Shown here: positions 35,022 through 43,788 of the stretch, piece by piece
Layout: every line of letters begins with the position of its first letter
Position numbering within the stretch: position 1 is the first letter of the stretch
DNA from: an uncultured Clostridia bacterium
GTDB taxonomy: Bacteria; Bacillota; Clostridia; Christensenellales; Borkfalkiaceae
DNA length: 64,000 nucleotides
Assembly (NCBI GenBank): GCA_944363645.1
Contig: CALVUR010000003.1
Coordinates: 62,001-126,000, forward strand
Direction of reading: 5' to 3'
The notes under the pieces: model-generated
The model's database searches: none
What the model was told of the DNA's origin: nothing
The model's input: the letters and a program-made list of their open reading frames with translations, nothing else
Translations under genes and position numbers: made by a program

Positions 35022-35203
35022 ACGATTAAATTTTAACTGATTTTTAAGTTTTAACAATTATCGCCGACTAAAACCACTGTTATCAATTTTCATTTAAGTT
35101 ATAAATTCACCATAAATTTAGCCAAAAAAGTGGCGATAACGGGCTTATAGGCGCACTTTTTGCACTTTTTACAAACTTAAAAAAGCGTAAAATTTAGCAA
35201 AAA
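35022..35203. other. 3' region of the deacetylase gene
   Basis: Non-coding, AT-rich. It holds dispersed-element copy 16 at 35125-35161; nothing else was seen. Confidence 0.5.
35125..35161 (+). repeat. Dispersed element, copy 16
   Basis: AAAAAGTGGC GATAACGGGC TTATAGGC GCACTTTTT; complementary arms. Confidence 0.93.
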
Positions 35204-36037
35204 TTAGTCGCAATGAACGGTTTTACCTGCGGGTGCAAGATAGATTTTGCCTTCTTTTTCAAACCAAACATCAATACCGCTGGGGTTGTAAACTTTTGTA
35301 ACATCAACGGAAAATTGTAAAGATTTAAAGGCTTGTGTGTACCAATAAATTTCGCCGTTTGTTGCGTACCAGACTTCTTTACTACCGCTGACCTTTTTAA
35401 CAAATTCTTCGATAAGTTCCCAATTATTGTTTTCATCGAATTCGTAACTATGTCCCCAAACGTAGAATAAATAAGGTTCTCTTTCCTTGATAAAATCGTG
35501 TGGGTAAGTTGTCATAAACCTGTCGGCGAGTTCAAACAAATCGCTGTCGGTGTGGTGGCAAGTGGGGTTTAATTGTAAAAAGTCTTCTGGAATTTGAAAG
35601 TTGTGTGTAGAGATTGTTGTCCTTGCGTACTTGATGTTCATAAGCGACAAATAATTTTTAATGTCGTCATTAAAAGCCCCGTAAGGATAAGCAAAGCCCG
35701 TGATAACAGTATCAAACAAACTTTCAAGTTCACGCTTGTCCCTTATGACTTCGTCAATGCCACGCATGGTGTCAACTTTAGTCAAAAATAAGTGCTTTGC
35801 CCCGTGTGAAGCGATTTCGTGATTGCAACCTTTAAAGAGTTTTAAAGTGTCTTCTTTATTCATTCTGCCGTGAGCGTTGTTACCAAAAACACCCGTGTTT
35901 AAGTTGAAGGTGCAACGCAAATTGTTATCGTCAAAAAGTTTCATTAAGCGGATATCTGCCTTTACGCCGTCGTCGTAACTAAAAGTAAGTGCCTTTTCTA
36001 AACCGCCTTTAAAACGCATAAAAACTTCATTTTCCAT
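35204..36037 (-). CDS. Polysaccharide deacetylase family protein (CE4-like)
   Basis: A 277-residue metal-dependent deacetylase-fold enzyme with no signal peptide. It has the NodB-type motif 1 TFSYDDG (D22, D23), motif 2 SHGAKH (H78, H82) as zinc ligands, and motif 3 GFAYPYG (about 113-119). The C-terminal part (from about 200) contains aromatic repeats typical of the branch acting on plant-type acetylated sugars or unknown substrates. GCGAGGTT precedes the ATG and a clear promoter lies at 36120-36148. The gene is divergent from the AraC regulator at 36308, which may control it. A role in removing acetyl groups from pectin fragments is inferred from context only. Confidence 0.85.
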   Translation of the reverse strand: MENEVFMRFKGGLEKALTFSYDDGVKADIRLMKLFDDNNLRCTFNLNTGVFGNNAHGRMNKEDTLKLFKGCNHEIASHGAKHLFLTKVDTMRGIDEVIRDKRELESLFDTVITGFAYPYGAFNDDIKNYLSLMNIKYARTTISTHNFQIPEDFLQLNPTCHHTDSDLFELADRFMTTYPHDFIKEREPYLFYVWGHSYEFDENNNWELIEEFVKKVSGSKEVWYATNGEIYWYTQAFKSLQFSVDVTKVYNPSGIDVWFEKEGKIYLAPAGKTVHCD

Positions 36038-36119
36038 AAAAAATAACCTCGCAAAACTGGTTTTTGGTGTAACTTTTATTTAAAAACAAAAAATGATTGT
36101 TTAATAAAACTACATAAAA

Positions 36120-36148
36120 ATTATATTACTTAACGACTTTTTTGTAAA
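36120..36148 (-). promoter_or_regulatory. Sigma-A promoter of the deacetylase gene
   Basis: On the minus strand: -35 TTTACA (36143-36148), 17-base spacer, -10 TATAAT (36120-36125). Confidence 0.8.
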
Positions 36149-36262
36149 GTAAACGAGCCTTTAAAAGGACAAAATGGCATTTTTGTTTTAAAATTAAAAA
36201 AAGTTTTAATTGGCTAAAAAAACTGACAGTGTAAAAATTTAAAACCATTTTTATGCACCTTA

Positions 36263-36291
36263 TTGACATAATTATTTTTGTATGTTATTAT
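36263..36291 (+). promoter_or_regulatory. Sigma-A promoter of the AraC regulator gene, with very short leader
   Basis: -35 TTGACA (36263-36268), 17-base spacer, -10 TATTAT (36286-36291). The AAGGAGG ribosome binding site (36296-36302) falls at the expected transcription start, so the leader is only about ten bases. Confidence 0.82.
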
Positions 36292-36307
36292 TTTTAAGGA
36301 GGCGTTT

Positions 36308-37060
36308 ATGAACGATATCACATTTGTTGGCAAACTTTTAAGCACCTATAATGTATCAAAACACACACACGATACGTGGGAACTTGTTTACTGCACGGGC
36401 GGTAACGGAAAATTTGCCTTTGAAAACGGTAGCGTAGTTGAATATAAAAAGGGTGATATTGTTTTATTGCCACCGCTTATTGTGCATGAAAATATAAGTT
36501 CGATAGGCTTTACGAACATACACATGAACATTGCAAACGCTACTTTTCCGTTTAATGTACCAACGGTAATACAGGACGACAGCGAAGGTCATATTTTGTC
36601 CACTTTTAAGGATGTGTTTTACTTTTTCCACTGCAATGTGGCAAAAAAGCAACTTGTAATTTCGGCACTTGGCAACCTTATTGCAAATTATGTAATCGCT
36701 TTTAGGTCGACAAAACCACTTTCTAAACTTGTTGAAGAGATTAAGGCGGACATTGTAAAAAACTTCCCTGACCCAGATTATAGTTTAGAAGAGTTTATGC
36801 ACACATTCCCCTTTAGTTACGATTATTTGCGTAAACTTTTTAAAAGTGAGATTGGCACAACACCGCACGGATATTTGGTGGAAATGCGCATGCAAGCCGC
36901 ACAAAAACTTTTGGCAGACATGAAGCACAACGAATATAACATAAGTATGATTGCCCAGATGTGCGGATATGAAGAACCACTTTATTTTTCACGTGTGTTT
37001 AAAAAACATTTTGGCTCTTCCCCGAGCGATTATTTAAACAAGAAAAAAGAAGAAAACTAA
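36308..37060 (+). CDS. AraC-family transcriptional regulator with cupin domain
   Basis: A 250-residue sugar-responsive activator type. The N-terminal cupin (about 10-130) has the sequence HTHDTWELVYCTGGNGKFAF with metal- or ligand-binding histidines, and KKGDIVLLPPLIVHE. The C-terminal double helix-turn-helix (about 150-247) shows YLRKLFKSEIGTTPHGYLVE and MCGYEEPLYFSRVFKKHFG. The ATG at 36308 follows AAGGAGG and is preferred over the upstream ATG at 36278. It is divergently arranged with the deacetylase and next to the pectate lyase genes, so it probably regulates one or both. Confidence 0.93.
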   Translation: MNDITFVGKLLSTYNVSKHTHDTWELVYCTGGNGKFAFENGSVVEYKKGDIVLLPPLIVHENISSIGFTNIHMNIANATFPFNVPTVIQDDSEGHILSTFKDVFYFFHCNVAKKQLVISALGNLIANYVIAFRSTKPLSKLVEEIKADIVKNFPDPDYSLEEFMHTFPFSYDYLRKLFKSEIGTTPHGYLVEMRMQAAQKLLADMKHNEYNISMIAQMCGYEEPLYFSRVFKKHFGSSPSDYLNKKKEEN

Positions 37061-37074
37061 ATTTATCTATAATC

Positions 37075-37105
37075 AAAGCCGACCACACGGTCGGCTTTAT
37101 TTTTT
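37075..37105 (+). terminator. Terminator of the AraC gene
   Basis: Stem AAAGCCGACC / GGTCGGCTTT with an ACAC loop and a T-run. Confidence 0.88.
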
Positions 37106-37335
37106 TCCTTTTAATTATCCCCCCTTTTAAATAATTTAAAAACCGCATACATACCCCGACATAAAAGCGATTTAAAATTACCCTTTATTTTACCGTTTTT
37201 TAGCCAAAAAATATAAAAAAGTCCGCCTATAAGCCGATTATCGCCACTTTTTATCACTCTTACCCTTTTAACCACACACCACAAAACGCCAAAAAACCGC
37301 ACACATACCCTTACCAATAAAAAAGTATAACCAAC
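37106..37335. other. Convergent intergenic region
   Basis: AT-rich and non-coding; it contains dispersed-element copy 17. The open frame on the minus strand across it is low-complexity and passes through terminators, so it is not a gene. Confidence 0.6.
37216..37252 (-). repeat. Dispersed element, copy 17
   Basis: AAAAAAGTCCGCCTATAAGCC then GATTATCGCCACTTTTT on the plus strand, between convergent AraC and PL9 genes. Confidence 0.92.
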
Positions 37336-37373
37336 AAAAAAAATGCCGTAAGCAAAATGCTTACGACATTTAT
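37336..37373 (-). terminator. Terminator of the PL9 gene
   Basis: On the minus strand, GTCGTAAGC / GCTTACGGC with an ATTTT loop, then eight T. It is about 33 bases after the stop codon. Confidence 0.85.
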
Positions 37374-37405
37374 ATGTGTTAGGCATTAAAGCCTAAGATT
37401 TGATG

Positions 37406-40400
37406 TTAACAAGCGCAATCAGCGTTGTTTAATGCAATGTAAGGAGCAGTAAGGTTGCCTTCAGCATCAGCAAGAAGTGTCCAAACTTCGGTATCAAAGC
37501 CGAGAGTGTCAACTAAGATAGACTTACCAAATCTGCCTTGGAACATGCTTTCTGAGTAAGCAGTTACACCAAAGTCAGTGTTGTATTCTTCCATGATAGT
37601 AGCACATCTTGTGATTGTTGCGCCACGTGAAGCGAAGTTACCCATGATGCCGGAAATGTTCTTTTGTGCTACTTCAACCTTTAAGTTTGCGTAGTACATT
37701 GTGCTTCTTGAGAAGCAACCGGCAACCCTGAGTGTACCGCCACCCTTGTGGTAACCAACCATACCACCGATTCTTGAACTACCGCCGGTACCTACTAATA
37801 CAGAAGTTGTATAGCAGTTTTCGATATCTAACAAGAACTTAGTTGGTGTGTTTGCGCCCTTAGAGTCGTCGTATTCAGCAACGATACCACCGATACTGTA
37901 ACTTGTAGCGAGTGTATATGTGCTTGTGAAGCAATCTTTTACATAAACGTAAACGTCGTCAGTTGGGTTAGAAGATGGTTGAATGAAACCGATTAAACTA
38001 CTTGCCCTTGTGCCGTTTGCTTTAACGTAGTAAGCAGTTGGTTCTTCTTCAGCAACGATTTGACCTTTTTCGTTTAAGGTTGGGATTGGGTTAACAACGC
38101 TTACACGGCTAACGGTTGTTGCAACAGGTGCTTCGAAGATTTGACCGATGAATGCGCCCGTACGTTGAGAACCGATTACACGAACGTTAGTGATAGCGAT
38201 GTTGTCGAATGAACCGCCGTAAACGGTTGCGATGATACCATTTTTCTGTGCAGAGCCAGCTTCGATAACGATGTTATCAAAGTTAAGATCTCTAATTGTA
38301 CCACCTTCAACTTTGTTGAATAAGCCGCTGCCGTTAACTGTTACGTTAGCGATTGTGTGGCCGTTACCGTCTAAGTAACCGCTGAATTCATTTGAACTCT
38401 TTGCCCAAGTAACGTTTGTGAAGTCAAGGCATCTTGATACGCTGTAGATTGTCTTTGAAACCTTTTCGCCACCGATTGAGTTACCGCCGGCAACCTTCAT
38501 GAATGCTTCTGGGGTATCAACTTCAACCATACCGATTTCGTCGGTGTAAATCTCTGAAGTGATTTGGTCACGCATGTTAGCGAGAGCGTAGTATACATAG
38601 TAACTACCTTCGTTTGCGTTAGCGAATTGGCAACTGATTGTATCGCTTGTGAATGCGTATCTTTCAACGCCTTCCATAGTCTTAATGTTTTCAGGTGTAA
38701 CTTCTAATTCGGTTGAAGAAGAAAGCGCATACAAGTAACCTGTAACGTTTGACAAGTTACCGCTGATTAAGTAACCATCAAGGTTAACAGCGATTTGAGC
38801 GGAAGAAGTAAAGTCTACATTAGCCGCTGTACTTGCAACGTAAATTGTGTAAGAGTATTGAGCCTTTTCACCGCTTGATTTTAAAGTTACGGTATGAGTG
38901 ATGTTCCAAACACCGTCGTTGCTTGGTGTGAATTCCTTAACTTCGATAAAGTTAGCAAGTTTAGAAGGTGCATACATGTAAGTTACTTCGCTGGTGAATT
39001 GTTCGCCTAAAACGAATTGGTTACCGCTGTAGTTTGCACCGTTGATAACCTTAATTTGAGGTTCGGATGCGATTGAGAAGTGGTTTACAATGTAACTATC
39101 GCCGTTGTAAACTTTTTCTCCGTTGGGGTTTGTAACATAGATGTCGCCGATACGTGGTTCGTCCATTTTAACGGTGATAACGAAATCTCTTGTCTTTGTT
39201 TGACCTTGAGCGGTAACATTAGCAGTTAATGTAACTTGCTTGTCTTCGTAAATATCACGATGGATTGTTACGTATTGGAATGTTGTCCTTGAAGGACTTG
39301 CGATTTCTTTATTTTTGTCAGTAACTGTTGCAACTGTTTCGTCGCTTGATGTCCAAGTAAGGGTTACATTTTTCATGTTTGATGGTACCCAGAAGTCTTG
39401 GTAAACTGCTGCTGGGTTGCAAGCAAGTGAAAGTGAATCAACAGCGGCTTCTAAAATAGCATCAACTTCAGAAGTTGCTTCTTGATAGTTGTTGTCTAAA
39501 TCAAAGTGGTCATATTCAGCATATGTTGATAAACTGAAGTTTGCACCGATTTGTTTGCCAGCAAGTGGCTGACTAACAACCTTAAACAAATCGCCAAGAT
39601 TGATAGAGCCGTCAGCGTTACGATATTTAATGTGAACACGGTCAGCCTTAGCAGTATCGTTTAAACCTGTCAATGTGTAGGTTGATGTAGCATAATTGAT
39701 AGGAATCAATGCGAAAACTGATTCGTTTAATGCTGTGCCTTTTTTACCATTGATACCAACTTTTGTATCAGCGTCGAGTGTGCCGTCTACAATGTAAGCG
39801 TCGCTACCATTTCTTAAAACGCTGTCTTGAACGGAAGCACGGTAAGCATCGTTGCCTAAGCCTGTAATTGCGGTTGACTTAACAGATAAAACATTTTTCA
39901 TGTTGTTGTAACTGTAAGTTTGACGAGCAACGTCGATGTTTGCGCCTTCTGTTGAAGAGTTGTCTTTTAAGATGTTACCGGTTGCGTCAACCTTTCTGTT
40001 GTTGTCGTAAGCGGTTACGTTTGTTAATGAAATAACGCCTGGGTTAGAGTTATCTGTAACACCGTGTGCTTTATTGTGGAATGCTAAACAGTTGTGTAAA
40101 ACAACGTCGCCTTCCATAACAGAACCACCAAGTTTGAAGCCGTTGCCGTCGCCGTCACGTGTGTCATAACTTGCAGTGTTAGATTCGTCATAAGCATGAT
40201 CGTATGTTGGGAATTTTGCGTTGCAGTCTGCTTGAGTATTTTCAAGGTAACCGTTTTCAAAAGCGATACAGTTATACATAATAACGCTACCGATGTTACC
40301 GCTGTCTACTTTAGCATATAAGTCCCAGCCGTCGTCAGAGTTACGATAAGCGATACAACTGTCGAATACGTTGCCGTAACCTACTGTAAGTTTAGCGGCA

Positions 40401-41056
40401 AAGCCGTCTGCGTTTTCGCCGTATGTTTGGTTATCGTAGTTGTTGTGTGAAGTACAATTTTTGATTAAGTTGTAACTTGGCCATTGGTCGATGAAGTTTA
40501 AGTCGCCACTTGATCTACCAAGTTGTAATCCAGAGTCACGGTTGTCATAAAATTCGCAATCTTCGATGATGTTGTAACTACCACCGATGTATAAACCGTT
40601 GTCGCCTGCACCGCAAACGTCAATGTCTTTCCAGTGAATGTAATCTGCTTCAATAGAAACACCACGGTTTACTGAATTGAAATCTTGTGCGTAAAATTTA
40701 AATGTTGCTTGTTCTGTATCACTTGCGTTTTCGATAGTGATGTACTTATTGTAAGTACCACTTCTTCTAATAATGATACGTTGACCGATATTATAATCGC
40801 CTGGCAAAACTTTAACTGTATCACCCGGTTGAAGGATGTTTGAGTTAAGTAATGTGTTGACGTTATATGGTCTTTCTTGATTGCCTGCTTCACCTTCTGT
40901 GCCGTAAGTAGCCTCAGGTGAAACATAATAAACTTTTGCTTCTTCAGCGCTTACGTTTATTGTGTTTTTGATTGCCATAACGCCAAATACTGACGTAACA
41001 GCAAGTGCAATCACTACAAATAAGGTTATAATTTTATTTCTTAAACTAATACTCAT
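37406..41056 (-). CDS. Secreted family 9 pectate lyase with Ig-like and GLUG-like modules
   Basis: Extracellular polygalacturonate lyase of 1216 residues. Residues 8-37 form a signal peptide, likely cut after VSA. A right-handed beta-helix (about 40-480) has PL9 calcium ligands D217, D241, D242 and D245 (ENADGF, NSDDGWDLY), whose spacing of 24, 25 and 28 equals that known for Pel9A, and the probable catalytic base K308 in GNGFKLGG. A bacterial Ig-like domain follows (about 550-640, LTWTSSDETVATVTD), further beta domains to about 880, then GLUG-like repeats (YLDGNGHTIANVTVNGSGLF and on). There is no cell-wall anchor motif. AGGGGGT precedes the ATG. It follows the duplicated-module lipoprotein gene by 14 bases and should be co-transcribed with it. 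Confidence 0.93.
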   Translation of the reverse strand: MSISLRNKIITLFVVIALAVTSVFGVMAIKNTINVSAEEAKVYYVSPEATYGTEGEAGNQERPYNVNTLLNSNILQPGDTVKVLPGDYNIGQRIIIRRSGTYNKYITIENASDTEQATFKFYAQDFNSVNRGVSIEADYIHWKDIDVCGAGDNGLYIGGSYNIIEDCEFYDNRDSGLQLGRSSGDLNFIDQWPSYNLIKNCTSHNNYDNQTYGENADGFAAKLTVGYGNVFDSCIAYRNSDDGWDLYAKVDSGNIGSVIMYNCIAFENGYLENTQADCNAKFPTYDHAYDESNTASYDTRDGDGNGFKLGGSVMEGDVVLHNCLAFHNKAHGVTDNSNPGVISLTNVTAYDNNRKVDATGNILKDNSSTEGANIDVARQTYSYNNMKNVLSVKSTAITGLGNDAYRASVQDSVLRNGSDAYIVDGTLDADTKVGINGKKGTALNESVFALIPINYATSTYTLTGLNDTAKADRVHIKYRNADGSINLGDLFKVVSQPLAGKQIGANFSLSTYAEYDHFDLDNNYQEATSEVDAILEAAVDSLSLACNPAAVYQDFWVPSNMKNVTLTWTSSDETVATVTDKNKEIASPSRTTFQYVTIHRDIYEDKQVTLTANVTAQGQTKTRDFVITVKMDEPRIGDIYVTNPNGEKVYNGDSYIVNHFSIASEPQIKVINGANYSGNQFVLGEQFTSEVTYMYAPSKLANFIEVKEFTPSNDGVWNITHTVTLKSSGEKAQYSYTIYVASTAANVDFTSSAQIAVNLDGYLISGNLSNVTGYLYALSSSTELEVTPENIKTMEGVERYAFTSDTISCQFANANEGSYYVYYALANMRDQITSEIYTDEIGMVEVDTPEAFMKVAGGNSIGGEKVSKTIYSVSRCLDFTNVTWAKSSNEFSGYLDGNGHTIANVTVNGSGLFNKVEGGTIRDLNFDNIVIEAGSAQKNGIIATVYGGSFDNIAITNVRVIGSQRTGAFIGQIFEAPVATTVSRVSVVNPIPTLNEKGQIVAEEEPTAYYVKANGTRASSLIGFIQPSSNPTDDVYVYVKDCFTSTYTLATSYSIGGIVAEYDDSKGANTPTKFLLDIENCYTTSVLVGTGGSSRIGGMVGYHKGGGTLRVAGCFSRSTMYYANLKVEVAQKNISGIMGNFASRGATITRCATIMEEYNTDFGVTAYSESMFQGRFGKSILVDTLGFDTEVWTLLADAEGNLTAPYIALNNADCAC

Positions 41057-41070
41057 TTTTTTACCCCCTA

Positions 41071-43440
41071 TTAGTGATTATCTACCATACCGATTGTTTG
41101 GAAACGTGTACCACGTGTAACGGTTGCGTCTTGGAAAGAACAAATTGTGTATGTGCCCGGTTGTGTAATTTCGTAAGACAATGTTACAAATTCAGTACCT
41201 GTTACTGAGTAAACATTTACAAATCCGTCTGCAGTAAGTGCTGTAGCACCTGCGCCTACTGTTGTTGGGGCAATAATTTCAGTGCCAAACTTAACGCCAG
41301 CGTAAGATACATTTGAACCACCTGTTGATGCGAAAGAAATTGTTAATGTACCTGTGCCTTGGAATGTAACTGACAATGTGCCTTTTTTAAGTTCGAAACA
41401 ACCACTACTGCTTGTTCTGTATTGATCACTTGAACCTAAAGAACCACCTAATGTTAAGAAAGCATTGTTGCCTGTGAAGTATTCTGCTTTAAGTGCTGTC
41501 TTATCAGCAGCGGTTGCTACGCCTGTTTGTGTAGCAATTTCAGCAGCGAGTTCAGTAATGCTGAAGTTGAATGTATCTGTAACGGCTTCAGATGCGCCGC
41601 CGCCAACGGTAGTTGTCATTGATACATAGTACATATTGATTGAAGCGTTTGGTACTAAGTAATATGTGCCAGCGACATCAAATGTAAATTCGTATTTTGT
41701 TACTGCATTAGGAATACCTTCTGTTGTTGCAAGAACATTACCAGCAGCATCTGTGAATGAAGCGGTTCTTGTTAAATCGCTTGCAGAGCCAGTGATTAAG
41801 TATACAACAACTTTACCAGGACCTTCTGCAACGAATTGAATTACTCTACCTTCGCTTATACTACCTTTACCACCGAATTTGAGACGTTGTGTAAATGTTA
41901 AGCCGTCTGCTGACTTGCTGTTAGCGTCGATAGTAATCTTTTTGCTTGAAGTTGCTATAGCAGTAATGCCTTCAGCAAGTTCAAAGTTTTCTTCATAGGT
42001 TGCTGCTGCAACATCGCTGATGTTTGCTGTTGCAACTTTTTCTACTACAGGAATTGAGTATGTCATTGATACATAGTACATATTGATTGAAGCGTTTGGT
42101 ACTAAGTAATATGTGCCGGCGGCATCAAATGTAAATTCGTATTTTGTTACTGCATTAGGAATACCTTCTGTTGTTGCAAGAACATTACCAGCAGCATCTG
42201 TGAATGAAGCGGTTCTTGTTAAATCGCTTGCAGAGCCAGTGATTAAGTATACAACAACTTTACCAGGACCTTCTGCAACGAATTGAATTACTCTACCTTC
42301 GCTTATACTACCTTTACCACCGAATTTGAGACGTTGTGTAAATGTTAAGCCGTCTGCTGACTTGCTGTTAGCGTCGATAGTAATCTTTTTGCTTGAAGTT
42401 GCTATAGCAGTAATGCCTTCAGCAAGTTCAAAGTTTTCTTCATAGGTTGCTGCTGCAATATCGCTGATGTTTGCAGAAACTGAAACTTCTGAACCGGTAA
42501 CAGGTTTAGCGGTTACGGTGTAGGTTACTGTAGCAGGTTCGGTTGTTTGAACTTCGCCTTTTGCGTTTGCCTTTTCGTAAACTGCGGTTACAGTGAATTC
42601 ACCAGCGTTGCTTGTATCAACTTCTGTTTGGAATTCTACTTCTTCGCTTGAAACGATTTGAGTTTTACCGCTTGCATAAGTTACTTGGAACTGCCATGTT
42701 TCACTGATTGTGTCTTTGCCTTCTTCCTGAGTTGTCAAAGTACCTTCAGCGTCTTGTAACCAAGTAAGAGCAACAACGTTATCGATAACGTAAATTGTTG
42801 TGAATGCTTTTACGGTGAAACCTTCAACATATTGTGATGGTTTTTCAACCCAAATTTGATATGCGCCTTCCTTTGTTAAGGTAGCAACGCCGTTTGTTAA
42901 GGGGATTTCTTCCTTACCTAAGTAAAGACTTGTTGTGTAGCCGTCTAAGACTTCTTGTGTTAAGTTACCTTCAACATCGGTTACCTTAACATCAATTTGT
43001 GTGCAGTCCAAAGTAACTGGTTCAGCCAATGAATAGGTATCTTGAACGCCTTCTTTAAGTGCCACACCAATACCATCGAATTCAATAACGATTACGTCAT
43101 ATGATGCTTCAAGAACGCTTTCATTATATTCGTATGAAATAACGATTGTATATACACCGGCTTTTTCGCTGTTAAATGCTGAAGCGTCAAGCGTATATTC
43201 TGAAGCAGTCAACTCTATAGTAGCTGGAGCGGGTCTATTAAGCCTTTTAATTGAAGCCTTTACAACAAGACCTTCTGATGTGAAGTCTTCACCGACGAAA
43301 TATTCGACTTTAACATTTGTTGTGTCGATTTCGAGCGATTGCAACTTTTCAACATTGGTTTTCACATTACATGCGCTAAAAGACATGGCTAATATTGCAA
43401 GTAATGCCAAAACCGCTGTTAGTACTGTCTTCTTTCTCAT
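41071..43440 (-). CDS. Surface lipoprotein with Ig-like modules and a recent internal tandem duplication
   Basis: A 789-residue exported protein with lipobox SFSAC (C24). The N-terminal region has two or three bacterial Ig-like modules (about 30-310, for example VEYFVGEDFTSEGLVVKASI). Two nearly identical modules of about 138 residues follow (323-460 and 472-609, each with FELAEGITAIATSSKKITID and YYLVPNASINMYYVSM), then a related third domain (about 620-789). The twin modules resemble the beta-sandwich found beside pectate lyases, with a TFTQRLKFGG...G..I.F...G.G.V.VY pattern. It is 14 bases upstream of the PL9 lyase in the same transcript, so a substrate-binding role on the cell surface is likely, though unproven. 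Confidence 0.8.
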   Translation of the reverse strand: MRKKTVLTAVLALLAILAMSFSACNVKTNVEKLQSLEIDTTNVKVEYFVGEDFTSEGLVVKASIKRLNRPAPATIELTASEYTLDASAFNSEKAGVYTIVISYEYNESVLEASYDVIVIEFDGIGVALKEGVQDTYSLAEPVTLDCTQIDVKVTDVEGNLTQEVLDGYTTSLYLGKEEIPLTNGVATLTKEGAYQIWVEKPSQYVEGFTVKAFTTIYVIDNVVALTWLQDAEGTLTTQEEGKDTISETWQFQVTYASGKTQIVSSEEVEFQTEVDTSNAGEFTVTAVYEKANAKGEVQTTEPATVTYTVTAKPVTGSEVSVSANISDIAAATYEENFELAEGITAIATSSKKITIDANSKSADGLTFTQRLKFGGKGSISEGRVIQFVAEGPGKVVVYLITGSASDLTRTASFTDAAGNVLATTEGIPNAVTKYEFTFDAAGTYYLVPNASINMYYVSMTYSIPVVEKVATANISDVAAATYEENFELAEGITAIATSSKKITIDANSKSADGLTFTQRLKFGGKGSISEGRVIQFVAEGPGKVVVYLITGSASDLTRTASFTDAAGNVLATTEGIPNAVTKYEFTFDVAGTYYLVPNASINMYYVSMTTTVGGGASEAVTDTFNFSITELAAEIATQTGVATAADKTALKAEYFTGNNAFLTLGGSLGSSDQYRTSSSGCFELKKGTLSVTFQGTGTLTISFASTGGSNVSYAGVKFGTEIIAPTTVGAGATALTADGFVNVYSVTGTEFVTLSYEITQPGTYTICSFQDATVTRGTRFQTIGMVDNH
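41614..42027 (-). repeat. Tandem duplication, copy A (414 bp)
   Basis: In-frame direct repeat with period 447 bp (149 codons). By eye it differs from copy B at three positions only: CAGCGAC versus CGGCGGC, and ACATCG versus ATATCG. Confidence 0.95.
42061..42474 (-). repeat. Tandem duplication, copy B (414 bp)
   Basis: Partner of the copy at 41614-42027. The linker of about 33 bases between the copies encodes a valine-rich spacer (YSIPVVEKVA). Confidence 0.95.
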
Positions 43441-43553
43441 TTTCTTCTCCTTTATATTTTATTATGTTCACGCGCGCATAAGCGCACTATAATACCTAAA
43501 ATAAATTTAATGTTTAGTAACTTTTTTAGTGTTTATCTTGCCAAAATTTTTTA

Positions 43554-43589
43554 AAAAAGTGGCGATAACGGGCTTATAGGCTGACTTTT
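43554..43589 (+). repeat. Dispersed element, copy 18
   Basis: AAAAAAGTGGC GATAACGGGC TTATAGGC TGACTTTTA. The right arm supplies the TAA stop codon of the minus-strand oadG gene. Confidence 0.92.
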
Positions 43590-43785
43590 ACTCTGTTTTG
43601 TCTTCGTTTGCTTTCGCCTTTTTACTTGTTTTTGTAAAGATTTTGTTTATTGCCATTGTAAGCAAAACAATTAAGCCGATTACGATAAAAATAACAAGTA
43701 AGCCTTGTCCCATGTATTTTAAAGATTCGACAAATTTAATGGGCTCAAATTTAAGATTTGATGCTAATAAAGAAATTAAATTCAT
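43588..43785 (-). CDS. Small gamma-type subunit of a sodium-pumping decarboxylase
   Basis: A 65-residue protein with one membrane segment (about 28-52, LLVIFIVIGLIVLLTMAI) and a charged, lysine-rich C-terminal tail, fitting the OadG/MmdD-type subunit that assembles the decarboxylase complex. The gene starts 3 bases after the beta subunit stop codon. Its own stop codon lies within a dispersed-element copy. The identity rests on context as much as on sequence. Confidence 0.75.
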   Translation of the reverse strand: MNLISLLASNLKFEPIKFVESLKYMGQGLLVIFIVIGLIVLLTMAINKIFTKTSKKAKANEDKTE

Positions 43786-43788
43786 AAA

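Noticed and set aside
37111-37386. Minus-strand open frame of 91 codons between AraC and PL9
   Set aside because: It overlaps the dispersed element and the PL9 terminator, has no ribosome binding site and is low in complexity.
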